DNA of 64,000 bases from Rhizobium johnstonii 3841. GTDB lineage: Bacteria; Pseudomonadota; Alphaproteobacteria; Rhizobiales; Rhizobiaceae. The position numbers and the translations under genes are program-made. Location: NCBI RefSeq assembly GCF_000009265.1, contig NC_008378.1:744001-808000 (forward strand), written 5' to 3'. The notes beneath the pieces were generated by a model. The model searched no databases, was not told where the DNA came from, and saw only the letters and a program-made list of their open reading frames with translations. The stretch's first letter is position 1. Every line of letters starts with the position of its first letter. Below are positions 35,759 to 50,444 of the stretch, one piece after another.

Positions 35759-36211
35759 TCAGTCCGTTTGAACCGGTCGGATCGTGTCGATGGTGACCAC
35801 ACCGTCGACGATCCCGCGCATGACATCGCGCCTGTTCCGATCAATCTCGATGACGGTGTAGAGCTTGTCGTCCCGAAAGGCGCTGGCATTAACCGTCGTC
35901 ACATCCTCGGCGGGAGCCGCATCCACTTCCATGAAGTCGAGTTCGCGCGCCGCTGCGACGATCCTGGCGTCACCGGGCGTTCTGGCGGCGACGACGACGG
36001 TACCATGTCCGGGGGAATTGTCCCATCGCGGATCGTCGGGTGCGGCGACCGGCTCCAACCGGTAGATGTTGAGCATCTCGCCGCCAGCGTCGGGCGACGC
36101 TTGCACAGCCGCATCCTTAATTTGCGCCTGGCTCTCGACCGACTTTCCAAAGGTGGTTGGGCTGGTCGCGTTGTTGATCTCTTCCTTGCCTGTCCTCGAG
36201 ACGTTCGACAT
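35759..36211 (-). CDS. Hypothetical protein under an EcfG-type promoter
   Basis: 150 residues from the ATG at 36211, chosen because GGAGAG precedes it and the predicted transcript start is only about 17 bp upstream; an ATG at 36223 would fall almost on the transcript start. It is hydrophilic, with no signal peptide or membrane helix. The middle has beta-rich segments (HGTVVVAARTPGDARIVAAARELDFMEV). No family is recognised. The promoter match suggests membership of the general stress regulon. Confidence 0.7.
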   Translation of the reverse strand: MSNVSRTGKEEINNATSPTTFGKSVESQAQIKDAAVQASPDAGGEMLNIYRLEPVAAPDDPRWDNSPGHGTVVVAARTPGDARIVAAARELDFMEVDAAPAEDVTTVNASAFRDDKLYTVIEIDRNRRDVMRGIVDGVVTIDTIRPVQTD

Positions 36212-36235
36212 GTCGCTCTCCATTGTCAGGACTGA

Positions 36236-36261
36236 AACGACAGCCGGCAGGCAAGTGTTCC
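36236..36261 (-). promoter_or_regulatory. EcfG/RpoE2-type general-stress promoter
   Basis: On the minus strand GGAAC (36261-36257) is followed after 17 bp by CGTT (36239-36236), an exact match to the rhizobial general-stress consensus. It lies 25 bp before the chosen start of the 150-residue hypothetical protein. Confidence 0.75.
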
Positions 36262-36435
36262 CCCGCGCACGAAAAACCGCAAATTCCGGCCAGACGGTTT
36301 CCAGCGGGCATTTTCGATACCTGCAACTACCGGGCTCATTTTAAGCGTTGAATCATGATAAGCTGTATACGGGAAGGCCCATACCATTTTCTGAGTTGAG
36401 CGCTAAATTACCGATCGTCGAAGAGGGGGATTTTC

Positions 36436-42735
<6,300 letters not shown>

Positions 42736-42745
42736 GGATCTGGCC

Positions 42746-44422
42746 ATGAACCCCGTCAACATCCTCCTCGTCGACGACCAACCGGCAAAGCTCCTGAGTT
42801 ACGAGGTCATTCTCGAAGAGCTCCAAGAAAACCTCATCAAGGCGCAATCCGCTCGCGAAGCCTTCGAGCACCTATTGCGCACCGAAATCGCGGTGATCCT
42901 CGTCGATGTCTGCATGCCCGAACAGGATGGGTTCGAGCTCGTCAGCATGATCCGGCAGCATCCGCGCTATCAGAACACGCCGATCATCTTCGTTTCCGCC
43001 GTCATGCTGGCGGAACCGGACCGGCTGCGCGGCTATGCGGTGGGCGCGGTCGACTACGTTTCCGTCCCGATCGTACCCGAAGTGCTGAGAGCCAAGGTGC
43101 GGGTCTTTGCCGATCTCTACAGGAAGACGAGGGAACTCGAACGCCTGAACGTTGAGCTGGAGGCGCGCGTTCACCAACGCACCGCCGAGCTCGAGGCCTC
43201 GGCAGCGCAGTTGCGTGAGCTCAACGAGGAGCTCGAGCACCGGATCGATCAACGGACGCGGGAGCGCGAAGAAGCGCTCGCACAACTGTTCGAGGCGCAA
43301 AAACTCGACACGATCGGCCACCTGACGGGCGGCGTGGCGCACGACTTCAATAACCTCCTGATGGCAGTTCTCGGCAGCCTCAACCTTCTGAAGAAGCGGC
43401 TTCCGGCCGATGAACGCAGCGAACGCCTGGTGACGAATGCGATCCAGGCGGCCGAGCGCGGCACGGCGCTGACCCAGCGCCTGCTTGCCTTCGCACGCCG
43501 CCAGGAGCTCAAGCCGCAGGCAGTCGACTTCTTCAGGCTGTTCGAAAACGTCGAGGATCTTCTCGCCAAGGCGGTGGGGCCGCGCATCGAAATCCGCAAA
43601 AGCATCCCGGCGGATCTGGCGCCCCTCCTAGTCGACAGCAACCAACTGGAACTGGCGCTGCTTAACCTGTTCGTCAATGCGCGGGATGCGCTCGAAAGCG
43701 GCGGAGCCGTGACGGTGGCCGCGGCGGCAGCCGAAGACGCCCGGCCGGCCGGCCTCGCGGGCGGAAATTACATCAGGATTTCGGTTTCGGACGATGGCGA
43801 GGGGATGGACGAGGCAACGGTCTCGCGTGCCGCCGAACCGTTTTTCACCACCAAAGGGGTCGGCAAGGGCACCGGTCTCGGCCTGTCGATGGTGCACGGC
43901 CTGGCAGCGCAATCCGGCGGCTCGATCCAGATATCGAGCGTCAGGGGCAAGGGCACGACCGTTTCGCTGTGGCTGCCCGTTGCCGAGACATTCGTCAAGG
44001 TGCAGCCTCCCGTCGAGCCTCCGGCGACGGAGCCTTTGAAACCGGCGTCGCGGCCGCTTGCCATTCTGGTGGTCGACGACGACGCTCTTGTGAGGACGGG
44101 AACCGTGGCGATGCTGGAGGATCTCGGGCACCTGCCGCAGGAAGCGTCTTCCGCTTCCCAGGCTTTGGAATTCTTTGCCGACGGACAGGGTTGCGATCTC
44201 GTCATCACCGATCATGCCATGCCGGGCATGACGGGCGCCGAGCTTGCACGTCACCTTCGCTCCTCCTTTCCAGGCCTGCCCATCATCCTAGCCTCGGGCT
44301 ACGCCGAGTTTTCCGAAGACCATGGCCTCGGCCGGATGCTGCGGATGAAGAAGCCATTCACGCAGGAACAGCTTCAGGCAGCGATGGATCAGGCGCTCTC
44401 GGGCAAAGTCGCGGCGGCTTGA
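42746..44422 (+). CDS. Hybrid histidine kinase (REC - coiled coil - HisKA - HATPase - REC)
   Basis: 558 residues. The N-terminal receiver has Asp54 (ILVDVCMPEQDG), a coiled coil spans about 125-185, and the phospho-acceptor is His199 (GGVAHDFNNLL). The ATPase motifs are DDGEGMD and GTGLGLSMVHG. The C-terminal receiver has Asp489 (VITDHAMPG). It has no membrane segments. The HisKA is of the GGVAHDFNN type, distinct from that of the upstream giant kinase. A gap of only 10 bp after the giant kinase suggests a phosphorelay in which a receiver of that protein feeds this N-terminal receiver, or the reverse. No DNA-binding output is encoded nearby. Confidence 0.93.
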   Translation: MNPVNILLVDDQPAKLLSYEVILEELQENLIKAQSAREAFEHLLRTEIAVILVDVCMPEQDGFELVSMIRQHPRYQNTPIIFVSAVMLAEPDRLRGYAVGAVDYVSVPIVPEVLRAKVRVFADLYRKTRELERLNVELEARVHQRTAELEASAAQLRELNEELEHRIDQRTREREEALAQLFEAQKLDTIGHLTGGVAHDFNNLLMAVLGSLNLLKKRLPADERSERLVTNAIQAAERGTALTQRLLAFARRQELKPQAVDFFRLFENVEDLLAKAVGPRIEIRKSIPADLAPLLVDSNQLELALLNLFVNARDALESGGAVTVAAAAAEDARPAGLAGGNYIRISVSDDGEGMDEATVSRAAEPFFTTKGVGKGTGLGLSMVHGLAAQSGGSIQISSVRGKGTTVSLWLPVAETFVKVQPPVEPPATEPLKPASRPLAILVVDDDALVRTGTVAMLEDLGHLPQEASSASQALEFFADGQGCDLVITDHAMPGMTGAELARHLRSSFPGLPIILASGYAEFSEDHGLGRMLRMKKPFTQEQLQAAMDQALSGKVAAA

Positions 44423-44468
44423 CGATCGAAGTGGGGATGTACTGGGTGTGTTGCGTTCTGGGCCAGTT

Positions 44469-44774
44469 CTAACCCTCGTCGCTTTCAAACTGCCGCCCGG
44501 CATAGAGGATGCGGAGGACAACAACCTCGGTGGGCTCAACCACGAACGCCACGCTTACACGGCTCTCGAAACCGACAATGCGTAACCCGGGTCGGACATG
44601 ATCGCGGATGCTGCCGCGCTCGGGGTACGTTTCGAATCCACTTACAAAGGTCTTGATCCGTGCCACGTAATCGCGGGCGACGGTAGAAGATGCGGATGTC
44701 TTGCGGACGAAACTATAGATGCTCGCCAAATCCAATTCCGCCTCATCAGTAAGGCGGATACTATAGCGCTTCAT
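44469..44774 (-). CDS. parE: ParE/RelE-family toxin
   Basis: 101 residues from the ATG at 44774; a TTG codon lies just before it. The fold pattern is typical: YSIRLTDEAELDLASIYSFVRK, then the central PERGSIRDHVRPGLRIVGF and a C-terminal VVLRILYAGRQF. ParE toxins target DNA gyrase; RelE relatives cleave mRNA on ribosomes, and which applies is not decided by sequence. The start overlaps the ParD stop by 1 bp (TGATG), so translation is coupled. Confidence 0.88.
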   Translation of the reverse strand: MKRYSIRLTDEAELDLASIYSFVRKTSASSTVARDYVARIKTFVSGFETYPERGSIRDHVRPGLRIVGFESRVSVAFVVEPTEVVVLRILYAGRQFESDEG

Positions 44775-45055
44775 CAATCTTCTTCCCGATCGATTTCGTC
44801 CATGCGCGCTTCGAGGCGCTTCCAGACCTCATCGAGGGGCTTGGCCTTGGTGGGATCGGCCTTGTAGGCATCATAGGTGGCCGCAACTTCTGTTCGCAGC
44901 CAATGCTCGACGGCATTCTCGCGTTCCTGCAAAGCCCGAAGTCCCTCGCGTATGACTTCGCTCTCCGAGGCGTAATCACCGTTAGACACCCGCTGTTTAA
45001 CGCGCTTCGCCATTTCCACGGGCAACGTGATGCTCATCTGTTGCGTCGAACGCAT
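44774..45055 (-). CDS. parD: ParD-family ribbon-helix-helix antitoxin
   Basis: 93 residues with an N-terminal ribbon-helix-helix (MSITLPVEMAKRVKQRV, then YASESEVIREGLRAL) and a C-terminal tail that would wrap the toxin. TAGGAG precedes the ATG at 45055. The protein should bind the paired operator just upstream, with the toxin as co-repressor. Confidence 0.9.
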   Translation of the reverse strand: MRSTQQMSITLPVEMAKRVKQRVSNGDYASESEVIREGLRALQERENAVEHWLRTEVAATYDAYKADPTKAKPLDEVWKRLEARMDEIDREED

Positions 45056-45078
45056 CGATTACACTCCTATTTTGCAGG

Positions 45079-45130
45079 TTTATAGCACGCGATAGGATAA
45101 AATCCTACTCCCGATAGGATGGAATCATAC
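45079..45130 (-). promoter_or_regulatory. parDE promoter with two operator half-repeats
   Basis: GATAGGATAAAATCCTAC (45091-45108) is an inverted repeat (TAGGAT-AAA-ATCCTA). It is followed 22 bp later by the similar GATAGGATGGAATCATAC (45113-45130). The 22-bp period places both sites on one DNA face. A -10 box TATAAA lies at 45084-45079 on the minus strand, with the first site covering the -35 position. Confidence 0.7.
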
Positions 45131-45194
45131 TCTTAGGGTGTCTGCCGGCGGCGCGCCTCGCGACGGGGCCGCTTTGCGCTCTCCGTGCCTGCGA

Positions 45195-45217
45195 AACTTT
45201 TTGCCCTGACAAAAGTT
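45195..45217 (+). promoter_or_regulatory. Inverted repeat upstream of treZ
   Basis: AACTTTT (45195-45201) and AAAAGTT (45211-45217) flank the 9-bp centre TGCCCTGAC, 37 bp before the treZ start. It could be an operator for treZ-malQ. No EcfG-type promoter was found in this 124-bp gap. Confidence 0.35.
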
Positions 45218-45254
45218 ACCCAAATCCCAACCCCATTTCATCGAAGGCTTTCCT

Positions 45255-47024
45255 TTGACCCAAATGACGTTCGGACCGGCATTCACCGAAGAGGGTGTTC
45301 TATTCCGCCTCTGGGCTCCCCTGCATGAAAGCGTGTCGTTGACGATCGAATGCGCTGATCCGCGGCCGATGCAGGCGGTCGAGGACGGCTGGCACCACTA
45401 TACGGTCGCGGATGCCAGTGTCGGTAAGCGCTACCGCTTCGTCCTGCCGGACGGTCTCGAAATACCAGATCCCGCCTCGCGGTTTCAGCCGCAGGATGTG
45501 CACGGGCCGAGCGAAGTGGTCGACCTTTCCTTCTATCGCTGGAAGACGAGCGACTGGACGGGGCGCCCTTGGGAAGAGATGGTGATCTACGAGATGCATA
45601 TCGGCAGCTTCACGCCGGAGGGTACTTTCAAGGCCGCGATCGAGCGGCTCGACCATCTGCAGGCGCTGGGCGTTACGGCGCTGCAGATCATGCCGCTGAG
45701 TGAATTTCCCGGCCGTTACAGCTGGGGTTATGACGGCGTGCTTCCCTATGCTCCGGACAGCAGCTACGGCCGGCCGGAAGATTTTATGGCGCTGGTGGAC
45801 GCAGCGCACCAGCGCGGCATCTCGGTTTTCCTGGACGTGGTCTACAATCACTTCGGGCCTGACGGGAACTATATCCCTGCCTATGCGCCGCTCTTTACCG
45901 ACCACCACAAGACGCCCTGGGGCAACGGCATCAACTACGATGGCGACGGATCGGAGATGATCCGCGAGTTCATCATCGAAAACGCCATCTACTGGATCAC
46001 CGAGTTCAGGCTCGACGGTTTCCGCTTCGATGCCGTCCACGCCATCAAGGACGACAGCGCCGAGCATCTGCTTCACGCGCTTGCCCGCCGCGTCAGGGCC
46101 GCGGCCGGCGACCGGCATGTTCATCTGATCGTCGAAAACGAGGAGAACGACAGCGACCTGTTGACGCGTGACGAAAACGGGGAAGTGAAGCTGTTCACCG
46201 CTCAGTGGAACGACGACGTGCACCATGTGCTGCATATCACTGCCACCGGCGAAACCTTCGGCTATTATGCCGATTACGCCGGTGACGCCGGCAAGCTCGG
46301 CCGGGCGCTGGCGGAAGGTTTCGTGTTTCAGGGGGAACATATGCCGTACCGCGGCGGAAGCCGCGGCAGGCCGAGCGGCCATCTGCCGCCCACCGCTTTC
46401 ATCTCCTTCATCCAGAACCATGACCAGATCGGCAACAGGGCGCTGGGGGATCGGGTTCTGGCTTCGAGCCCGGCTGATGTCGTTAGGGCCGTCGCCGCCA
46501 TCTACCTGCTGGCGCCTGAGATCCCGATGCTGTTCATGGGGGAGGAATGGGGCGCCACAGAACCTTTCCCCTTCTTTTGCGATTTCGACGAGGATCTGAA
46601 CGAGAAGGTCAGGAAAGGCCGTCGCGAGGAGCTTTCCCGTCTCCCGGGCTTCGACGCCGACGATCTTCTCGACCCGACAGCGCCATCGACCTTCGCCGCC
46701 GCCAAGCTGGACTGGTCGAAACTCGCCTCTTCCGAGGTCCTTGGTTTTTACAGGACGCTTCTCGACCTCCGGCACAGCAGGATCGTGCCTTTGCTGAAAG
46801 GCGCTGGCGCCGGGAACGCGGTCTATCGCTCGGCGGGAAGCGCGCTCGCGGTGGATTGGACCCTGGCGCAAAACCGGCGTCTTCATCTGCACGCCAACCT
46901 CGGCGCCGAGGCGGCGCCGCTCGTCTCGCAGCGGAGCGATGGCGAGACGATCTTCCGTCTCGGCGGCAGCGATGGCGGCAATCTCGTGCCCTGGACGGTG
47001 ATCTGGAGCATCAGCGAGGCGTGA
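45255..47024 (+). CDS. treZ: Malto-oligosyltrehalose trehalohydrolase
   Basis: 589 residues from a TTG at 45255 with GAAGG upstream; an ATG three codons later is the alternative start. An N-terminal CBM48-like module (GVLFRLWAP) precedes the GH13 barrel with VVYNHFGPDGNY, nucleophile Asp259 (GFRFDAVHAI), Glu294 (LIVENEEND) and FIQNHDQIGNRA. TreZ releases trehalose from maltooligosyl-trehalose made by TreY. It is followed after 29 bp by malQ. No treY is present in the window, so the partner must be elsewhere or missing. Confidence 0.92.
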   Translation: MTQMTFGPAFTEEGVLFRLWAPLHESVSLTIECADPRPMQAVEDGWHHYTVADASVGKRYRFVLPDGLEIPDPASRFQPQDVHGPSEVVDLSFYRWKTSDWTGRPWEEMVIYEMHIGSFTPEGTFKAAIERLDHLQALGVTALQIMPLSEFPGRYSWGYDGVLPYAPDSSYGRPEDFMALVDAAHQRGISVFLDVVYNHFGPDGNYIPAYAPLFTDHHKTPWGNGINYDGDGSEMIREFIIENAIYWITEFRLDGFRFDAVHAIKDDSAEHLLHALARRVRAAAGDRHVHLIVENEENDSDLLTRDENGEVKLFTAQWNDDVHHVLHITATGETFGYYADYAGDAGKLGRALAEGFVFQGEHMPYRGGSRGRPSGHLPPTAFISFIQNHDQIGNRALGDRVLASSPADVVRAVAAIYLLAPEIPMLFMGEEWGATEPFPFFCDFDEDLNEKVRKGRREELSRLPGFDADDLLDPTAPSTFAAAKLDWSKLASSEVLGFYRTLLDLRHSRIVPLLKGAGAGNAVYRSAGSALAVDWTLAQNRRLHLHANLGAEAAPLVSQRSDGETIFRLGGSDGGNLVPWTVIWSISEA

Positions 47025-47053
47025 CGGCGTGCTGACAGGAAGGCGATCGAACG

Positions 47054-48919
47054 ATGAAATCTGCTGAGCTCGACAAGCTCGCCCGCCGGCACGGCATCAG
47101 CCTGACGAGGCCCAGTCCCGACAATCGGGAGGTGGCGATATCAGGCGAGACCAAACGCAAGATCCTCTCGGCACTGAAGATCGACGTGCCGGGAGCGGCA
47201 GATCACGAGACCGGCGCGCTGCGGTGGAAGCCCAAGCCTGCGGCTAAGAAGATCGCCACGTCATTTCTGCCGGATTTCCTTTCCAACACGCGCGTCTGGG
47301 GGATAAGCCTGCAACTTTACGAACTCCGTTCGGCACGCAACTGGGGCATAGGAGATTTCGAGGATCTGTCCGATATGGCGGATCTCGCGGGATCGCTGGG
47401 CGCCGATTTCATCGGCCTCACCCCGCTTCATGCGCCGTTTCTCGCCGATCCCGAGCGTTGCAGCCCTTATGAGCCCTCGAGCCGCCAGCATCTCAACCCG
47501 CTCTATATCGCGGTCGACCGGTTGCCGGGTTTTGCCTGCAGTCCCGAACTCGAACGGCAATTGGCAAGCCTTCGCCAAACCGATCTCGTCGACTACGCCG
47601 GCGTCGCACAGATCAAGCTGACGGTCCTGCGCGATCTCTGGCCGGTCTGGCGACAGCGCAGCCTGATTGACGAGGCCTATGATCCGGCCGATTTCGACGC
47701 CTTCGTCGTGCAAGGCGGTAACAGCCTGCGACTGCACGCGCTTTTCGAATGCCTGTCGTTTTCCATGGTCGAGCGCGGGGCGGGCGCCGGCTGGCAAGGG
47801 TGGCCGGCCGATTTCCAGCGCTTCGACAGCGCCGCCGTCGCCGAATTCGAGCGCGGACACGTGGACGATGTCGGTTTCCACATGTGGCTGCAGTGGCTTG
47901 CCCACCGGCAATTGATGCAGACGGCGGACCGGGCGCGGAAGGCCGGCATGCGGATCGGGCTCTATCTCGATCTTGCCGTCGGGGAGGCGGTCGACGGCTC
48001 GGCGACATGGAGCGAGCCGGATATCTATGTCGCGAAGGCCACGATCGGCAGCCCGCCCGATCCATTCGCCGTGAACGGGCAGGACTGGCATCTCGCCGGA
48101 TATCTGCCTTCCGCGATCGCGGCGGGAGAAATGTCGCCTTTCCGGCGCATGGTGAGCGCTGCCATGCGATATGCGGGCGCCATCCGTATCGACCATGCCG
48201 CAGCGCTTCGCCGCCTCTTCCTGGTGCCATCGGGCAGCGGGCCGGACGGCGGCGCCTATGTGCGCTATCCCGCGGATCGGCTTCTGCAGATCCTCGCCGA
48301 GGTGTCCACTGAGCATCGATGCCTCGTCATCGGAGAAGACCTTGGACTGATCCCCAAGGGATTGCAGGACGATCTGGCAGCCGCCCACATTCTCTCCTAC
48401 CGCATCCTTTCCTATGAGCAGGACGAGAAGGGCTTCAAGCCGGTGGACGTCTATCCCGTCCTGGCTTTGGCCTGCATTTCGACGCACGACCACCAGACCC
48501 TTGCCGGCTGGTGGCGCGGCGCCGACATTCAGGCCCGGTGCGAACACGGCATCGTGCCGCCCGATCTCACTGAAAAACATCTCGAAGACCGCAAGTGCGA
48601 GCGGAGGAACCTGAAAGCGGTGCTGAAGGCTGCCGGCCTCGAACTGCCGGCCAGGCTTTCCCAGGCGCGGGCAAGCGAGGAGACGCTGAGGGAATTGACC
48701 GTCAGCGGCTATCGCTTCATCGCTAGGACGCCCTCGCTTCTCGCCGCGGTCCGTCTCGCCGATCTCACCGACGAAAAAGGGCCAACCAATGTGCCAGGCA
48801 CCAGCGACAGCTATCCGAACTGGAAGCCGAAGCTATCGGTTTTGCTCGCGGATCTGATGTCGAGCCCGCTGCTCAAGAGCGTGACGGCGGCAATGCGGGA
48901 GGAACGGCCGCGGGAGTGA
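47054..48919 (+). CDS. malQ: 4-alpha-glucanotransferase
   Basis: 621 residues, GH77. The ATG at 47054 follows AGGAAGG. Family landmarks are LYELRSARNWGIGDF, SPYEPSSRQHLNPLYI, nucleophile Asp380 (IRIDHAAALRRLF), acid/base Glu428 (VIGEDLGLIP) and STHDHQTLAGWW. It disproportionates maltodextrins and would recycle short chains released from glycogen. It is in an operon with treZ. Confidence 0.93.
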   Translation: MKSAELDKLARRHGISLTRPSPDNREVAISGETKRKILSALKIDVPGAADHETGALRWKPKPAAKKIATSFLPDFLSNTRVWGISLQLYELRSARNWGIGDFEDLSDMADLAGSLGADFIGLTPLHAPFLADPERCSPYEPSSRQHLNPLYIAVDRLPGFACSPELERQLASLRQTDLVDYAGVAQIKLTVLRDLWPVWRQRSLIDEAYDPADFDAFVVQGGNSLRLHALFECLSFSMVERGAGAGWQGWPADFQRFDSAAVAEFERGHVDDVGFHMWLQWLAHRQLMQTADRARKAGMRIGLYLDLAVGEAVDGSATWSEPDIYVAKATIGSPPDPFAVNGQDWHLAGYLPSAIAAGEMSPFRRMVSAAMRYAGAIRIDHAAALRRLFLVPSGSGPDGGAYVRYPADRLLQILAEVSTEHRCLVIGEDLGLIPKGLQDDLAAAHILSYRILSYEQDEKGFKPVDVYPVLALACISTHDHQTLAGWWRGADIQARCEHGIVPPDLTEKHLEDRKCERRNLKAVLKAAGLELPARLSQARASEETLRELTVSGYRFIARTPSLLAAVRLADLTDEKGPTNVPGTSDSYPNWKPKLSVLLADLMSSPLLKSVTAAMREERPRE

Positions 48920-49114
48920 TTAAGGCCGGGCGAGCCGTCCGCTTCATCATTGTCGTTCGATAGGACCCGCCGCGCATATGGAAATCGCTTCGCGCAGGGA
49001 ACGAATAGGAAGCCGGCGAATTTTGAAGGAATAAGGACAGGCATTGCCGAGATGAGGACCAGTCCGCTCTCGCCGCTTCAGATGCGGCGACCAATATTGA
49101 TGGGAAACAAGACC

Positions 49115-49276
49115 ATGACGAGCGCATTCATCCTTATCGCATTGGCTCTGATCATCATCTACGCCGGCCCCACGCTGCTGTTCATCTGCGTCGGATATGC
49201 CGATTACATGCTGGAGCGGCGAAGGCATATGGTGGCGTTGAAGCACGCCGTGAGGCGTCGCAGCGACGAGTTTTAG
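49115..49276 (+). CDS. Small single-pass membrane protein
   Basis: 53 residues from the ATG at 49115, with GGAA 8 bp upstream; ATGs at 49100 and 48950 are in frame but the longer reading is low-complexity. One membrane helix (FILIALALIIIYAGPTLLFICVGYA) is followed by a strongly basic tail (RRRHMVALKHAVRRR), so the C-terminus should face the cytoplasm. The TAG stop is the first TAG of the repeat element that follows. No family is recognised. Nothing else is seen in 48920-49114. Confidence 0.5.
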   Translation: MTSAFILIALALIIIYAGPTLLFICVGYADYMLERRRHMVALKHAVRRRSDEF

Positions 49277-49325
49277 AGCCTTTCGCGGGAAAACCGCTTC
49301 GCACTTCTTCTGGAGTGGCTAGAGG
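49274..49325. repeat. Rhizobial intergenic palindromic element
   Basis: TAGAGCCTTTCGCGGGAAAACCG and onward, ending in TGGCTAGAG, has partially complementary ends (TAGAGCC / GGCTAGA). Its first 11 bases match the arm start of the MITE-like element at 6425. Like that element it overlaps the stop codon of the adjacent gene. Confidence 0.55.
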
Positions 49326-49363
49326 TGAGATGGGAGTCACTCGTCCGCGGGGCGCCGCAGGAT

Positions 49364-49726
49364 TCAATTGCGCATTTCCGACACTCGCCCGCGCAACAAG
49401 TAGGCGAGCGCAAAGACCACCAGGAAGGGGTAGACGAGCACGATCATCGGCAGACCGGCAGCCAGCGCATCGTCTTGCATATAGATGTTGAGGACACCGG
49501 CTCCGAGCACTAAGGGGTACAGCGGCGCAAATTTGTCGAACCACATCCTGAAAGGCCCCGCCAGGAGAAGAACGAGCGCCGGCAGAATGAAAATGCCGAG
49601 ATTTCTTGCAACATTCATGAGCTCAGGACCGAACGGTTCGGTGGAGGAATAAAGTCGGCCCACCTGGCGGGCCGACCACAGAGCAGCGATTGCGGCCCCG
49701 GCATATCCGGCTGGTCTTGCTAGCAT
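49364..49726 (-). CDS. Hypothetical multi-pass membrane protein
   Basis: 120 residues from the ATG at 49726 (MLARPAGYAG); ATGs at 49771 and 49792 are in frame and would add 15-22 polar residues. Three or four hydrophobic stretches are visible, including LGIFILPALVLLLAGPF and LPMIVLVYPFLVVFALAYLL. No family is recognised. It is divergent from the small lipoprotein gene at 50021. Confidence 0.6.
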   Translation of the reverse strand: MLARPAGYAGAAIAALWSARQVGRLYSSTEPFGPELMNVARNLGIFILPALVLLLAGPFRMWFDKFAPLYPLVLGAGVLNIYMQDDALAAGLPMIVLVYPFLVVFALAYLLRGRVSEMRN

Positions 49727-49868
49727 CGCCCGAACTTCCTTTTGTTCACACGCCGCGTTGGTACGGTTCATCCGTTCATCATATCCGCGCATATTCTCGG
49801 ATTTACCAGTTGGTCTCCGAAAAATTCAACGTCAACGTGAGAGGATAGGCGACTGCATGCGCTTCGAC

Positions 49869-49894
49869 GGAACGAGGCGATGGCGCCTCGTTCC
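49869..49894. other. Strong 11-bp perfect hairpin
   Basis: GGAACGAGGCG (49869-49879) and CGCCTCGTTCC (49884-49894) flank a 4-nt loop ATGG. There is no T-run, so a simple terminator is unlikely. Both strands contain GGAAC-N15-CGTT, one base shorter than the EcfG promoter consensus. It lies between two divergent genes. Confidence 0.5.
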
Positions 49895-49942
49895 GGTTTC
49901 GGGCCGAAGTCTCGCCTGCATTGATGTCTCCGGCCAAATTCT

Positions 49943-49967
49943 GGAACAATGTCTGTCGTCCCATGTT
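49943..49967 (+). promoter_or_regulatory. Candidate EcfG-type promoter of the small lipoprotein gene
   Basis: GGAAC (49943-49947), 16 bp, TGTT (49964-49967): one mismatch to the CGTT -10 box. The start codon is 54 bp downstream of it. Confidence 0.45.
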
Positions 49968-50020
49968 ACATTGACGATAAAACCGAGTGCCGCGCGAAGA
50001 CAAGGCAGCTGGAGGGATCG

Positions 50021-50311
50021 ATGAAGCGGAGCATAGCATTTGGGCTGGTTTTTGCGGTTGTGCTTGCAGGCTGCACCACCAGCGCAGGCAACTATTCGTC
50101 GGCCGGACTGGCGCCCATTCCCGGCAGCATCACGTATAGTGGCCAGCCTCGCACGAAGTTGACGAAATCACCCGCGGGCTCTTCCTTCCCCCACACCTTC
50201 ACAGATCAGTGGGGACGCGAGGTAGAGGAGATCTACATCATCCAGCCCGACCGGAGCTTGCTGATCGCCGCGCGTCACTACCGGCCCGTCTTCTCGCTCG
50301 ACGACGACTAG
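50021..50311 (+). CDS. Small lipoprotein
   Basis: 96 residues from the ATG at 50021, behind GGAGGGA. The signal peptide ends in the lipobox VLAGC (residues 13-17), so the mature protein is membrane-anchored. The mature part is beta-prone and polar (EEIYIIQPDRSLLIAARHYRP). No family is recognised. It is followed by a terminator hairpin at 50321-50346, so it is monocistronic. Confidence 0.75.
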   Translation: MKRSIAFGLVFAVVLAGCTTSAGNYSSAGLAPIPGSITYSGQPRTKLTKSPAGSSFPHTFTDQWGREVEEIYIIQPDRSLLIAARHYRPVFSLDDD

Positions 50312-50320
50312 AACAGTATG

Positions 50321-50346
50321 ATTTTAGGCCCGGCCGGCCCTAAAAT
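50321..50346 (+). terminator. Rho-independent-type terminator
   Basis: ATTTTAGG (50321-50328) pairs with CCTAAAAT (50339-50346) around a GC-rich loop that can itself pair (CCGGCCGG). It starts 10 bp after the lipoprotein stop. The A/T ends flanking a GC core suit termination on both strands. Confidence 0.6.
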
Positions 50347-50372
50347 CTGAATCTTATTCTACATTAGATAGT

Positions 50373-50428
50373 TAGAGCATGATGTCGGCTGAAGACCGCC
50401 CGCTTACACCTTTCGGCATCAAGCTCTA
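50373..50428. repeat. RIME-like palindromic element
   Basis: The left end TAGAGCATGATGTCG and the right end CGGCATCAAGCTCTA are inverted copies with two mismatches. The interior has GCTTACACCTTTCGGC, the reverse of the element at 6386-6428. The element is immediately followed by the Shine-Dalgarno of the next gene. Confidence 0.7.
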
Positions 50429-50444
50429 GGAAGGAGAAATGATC

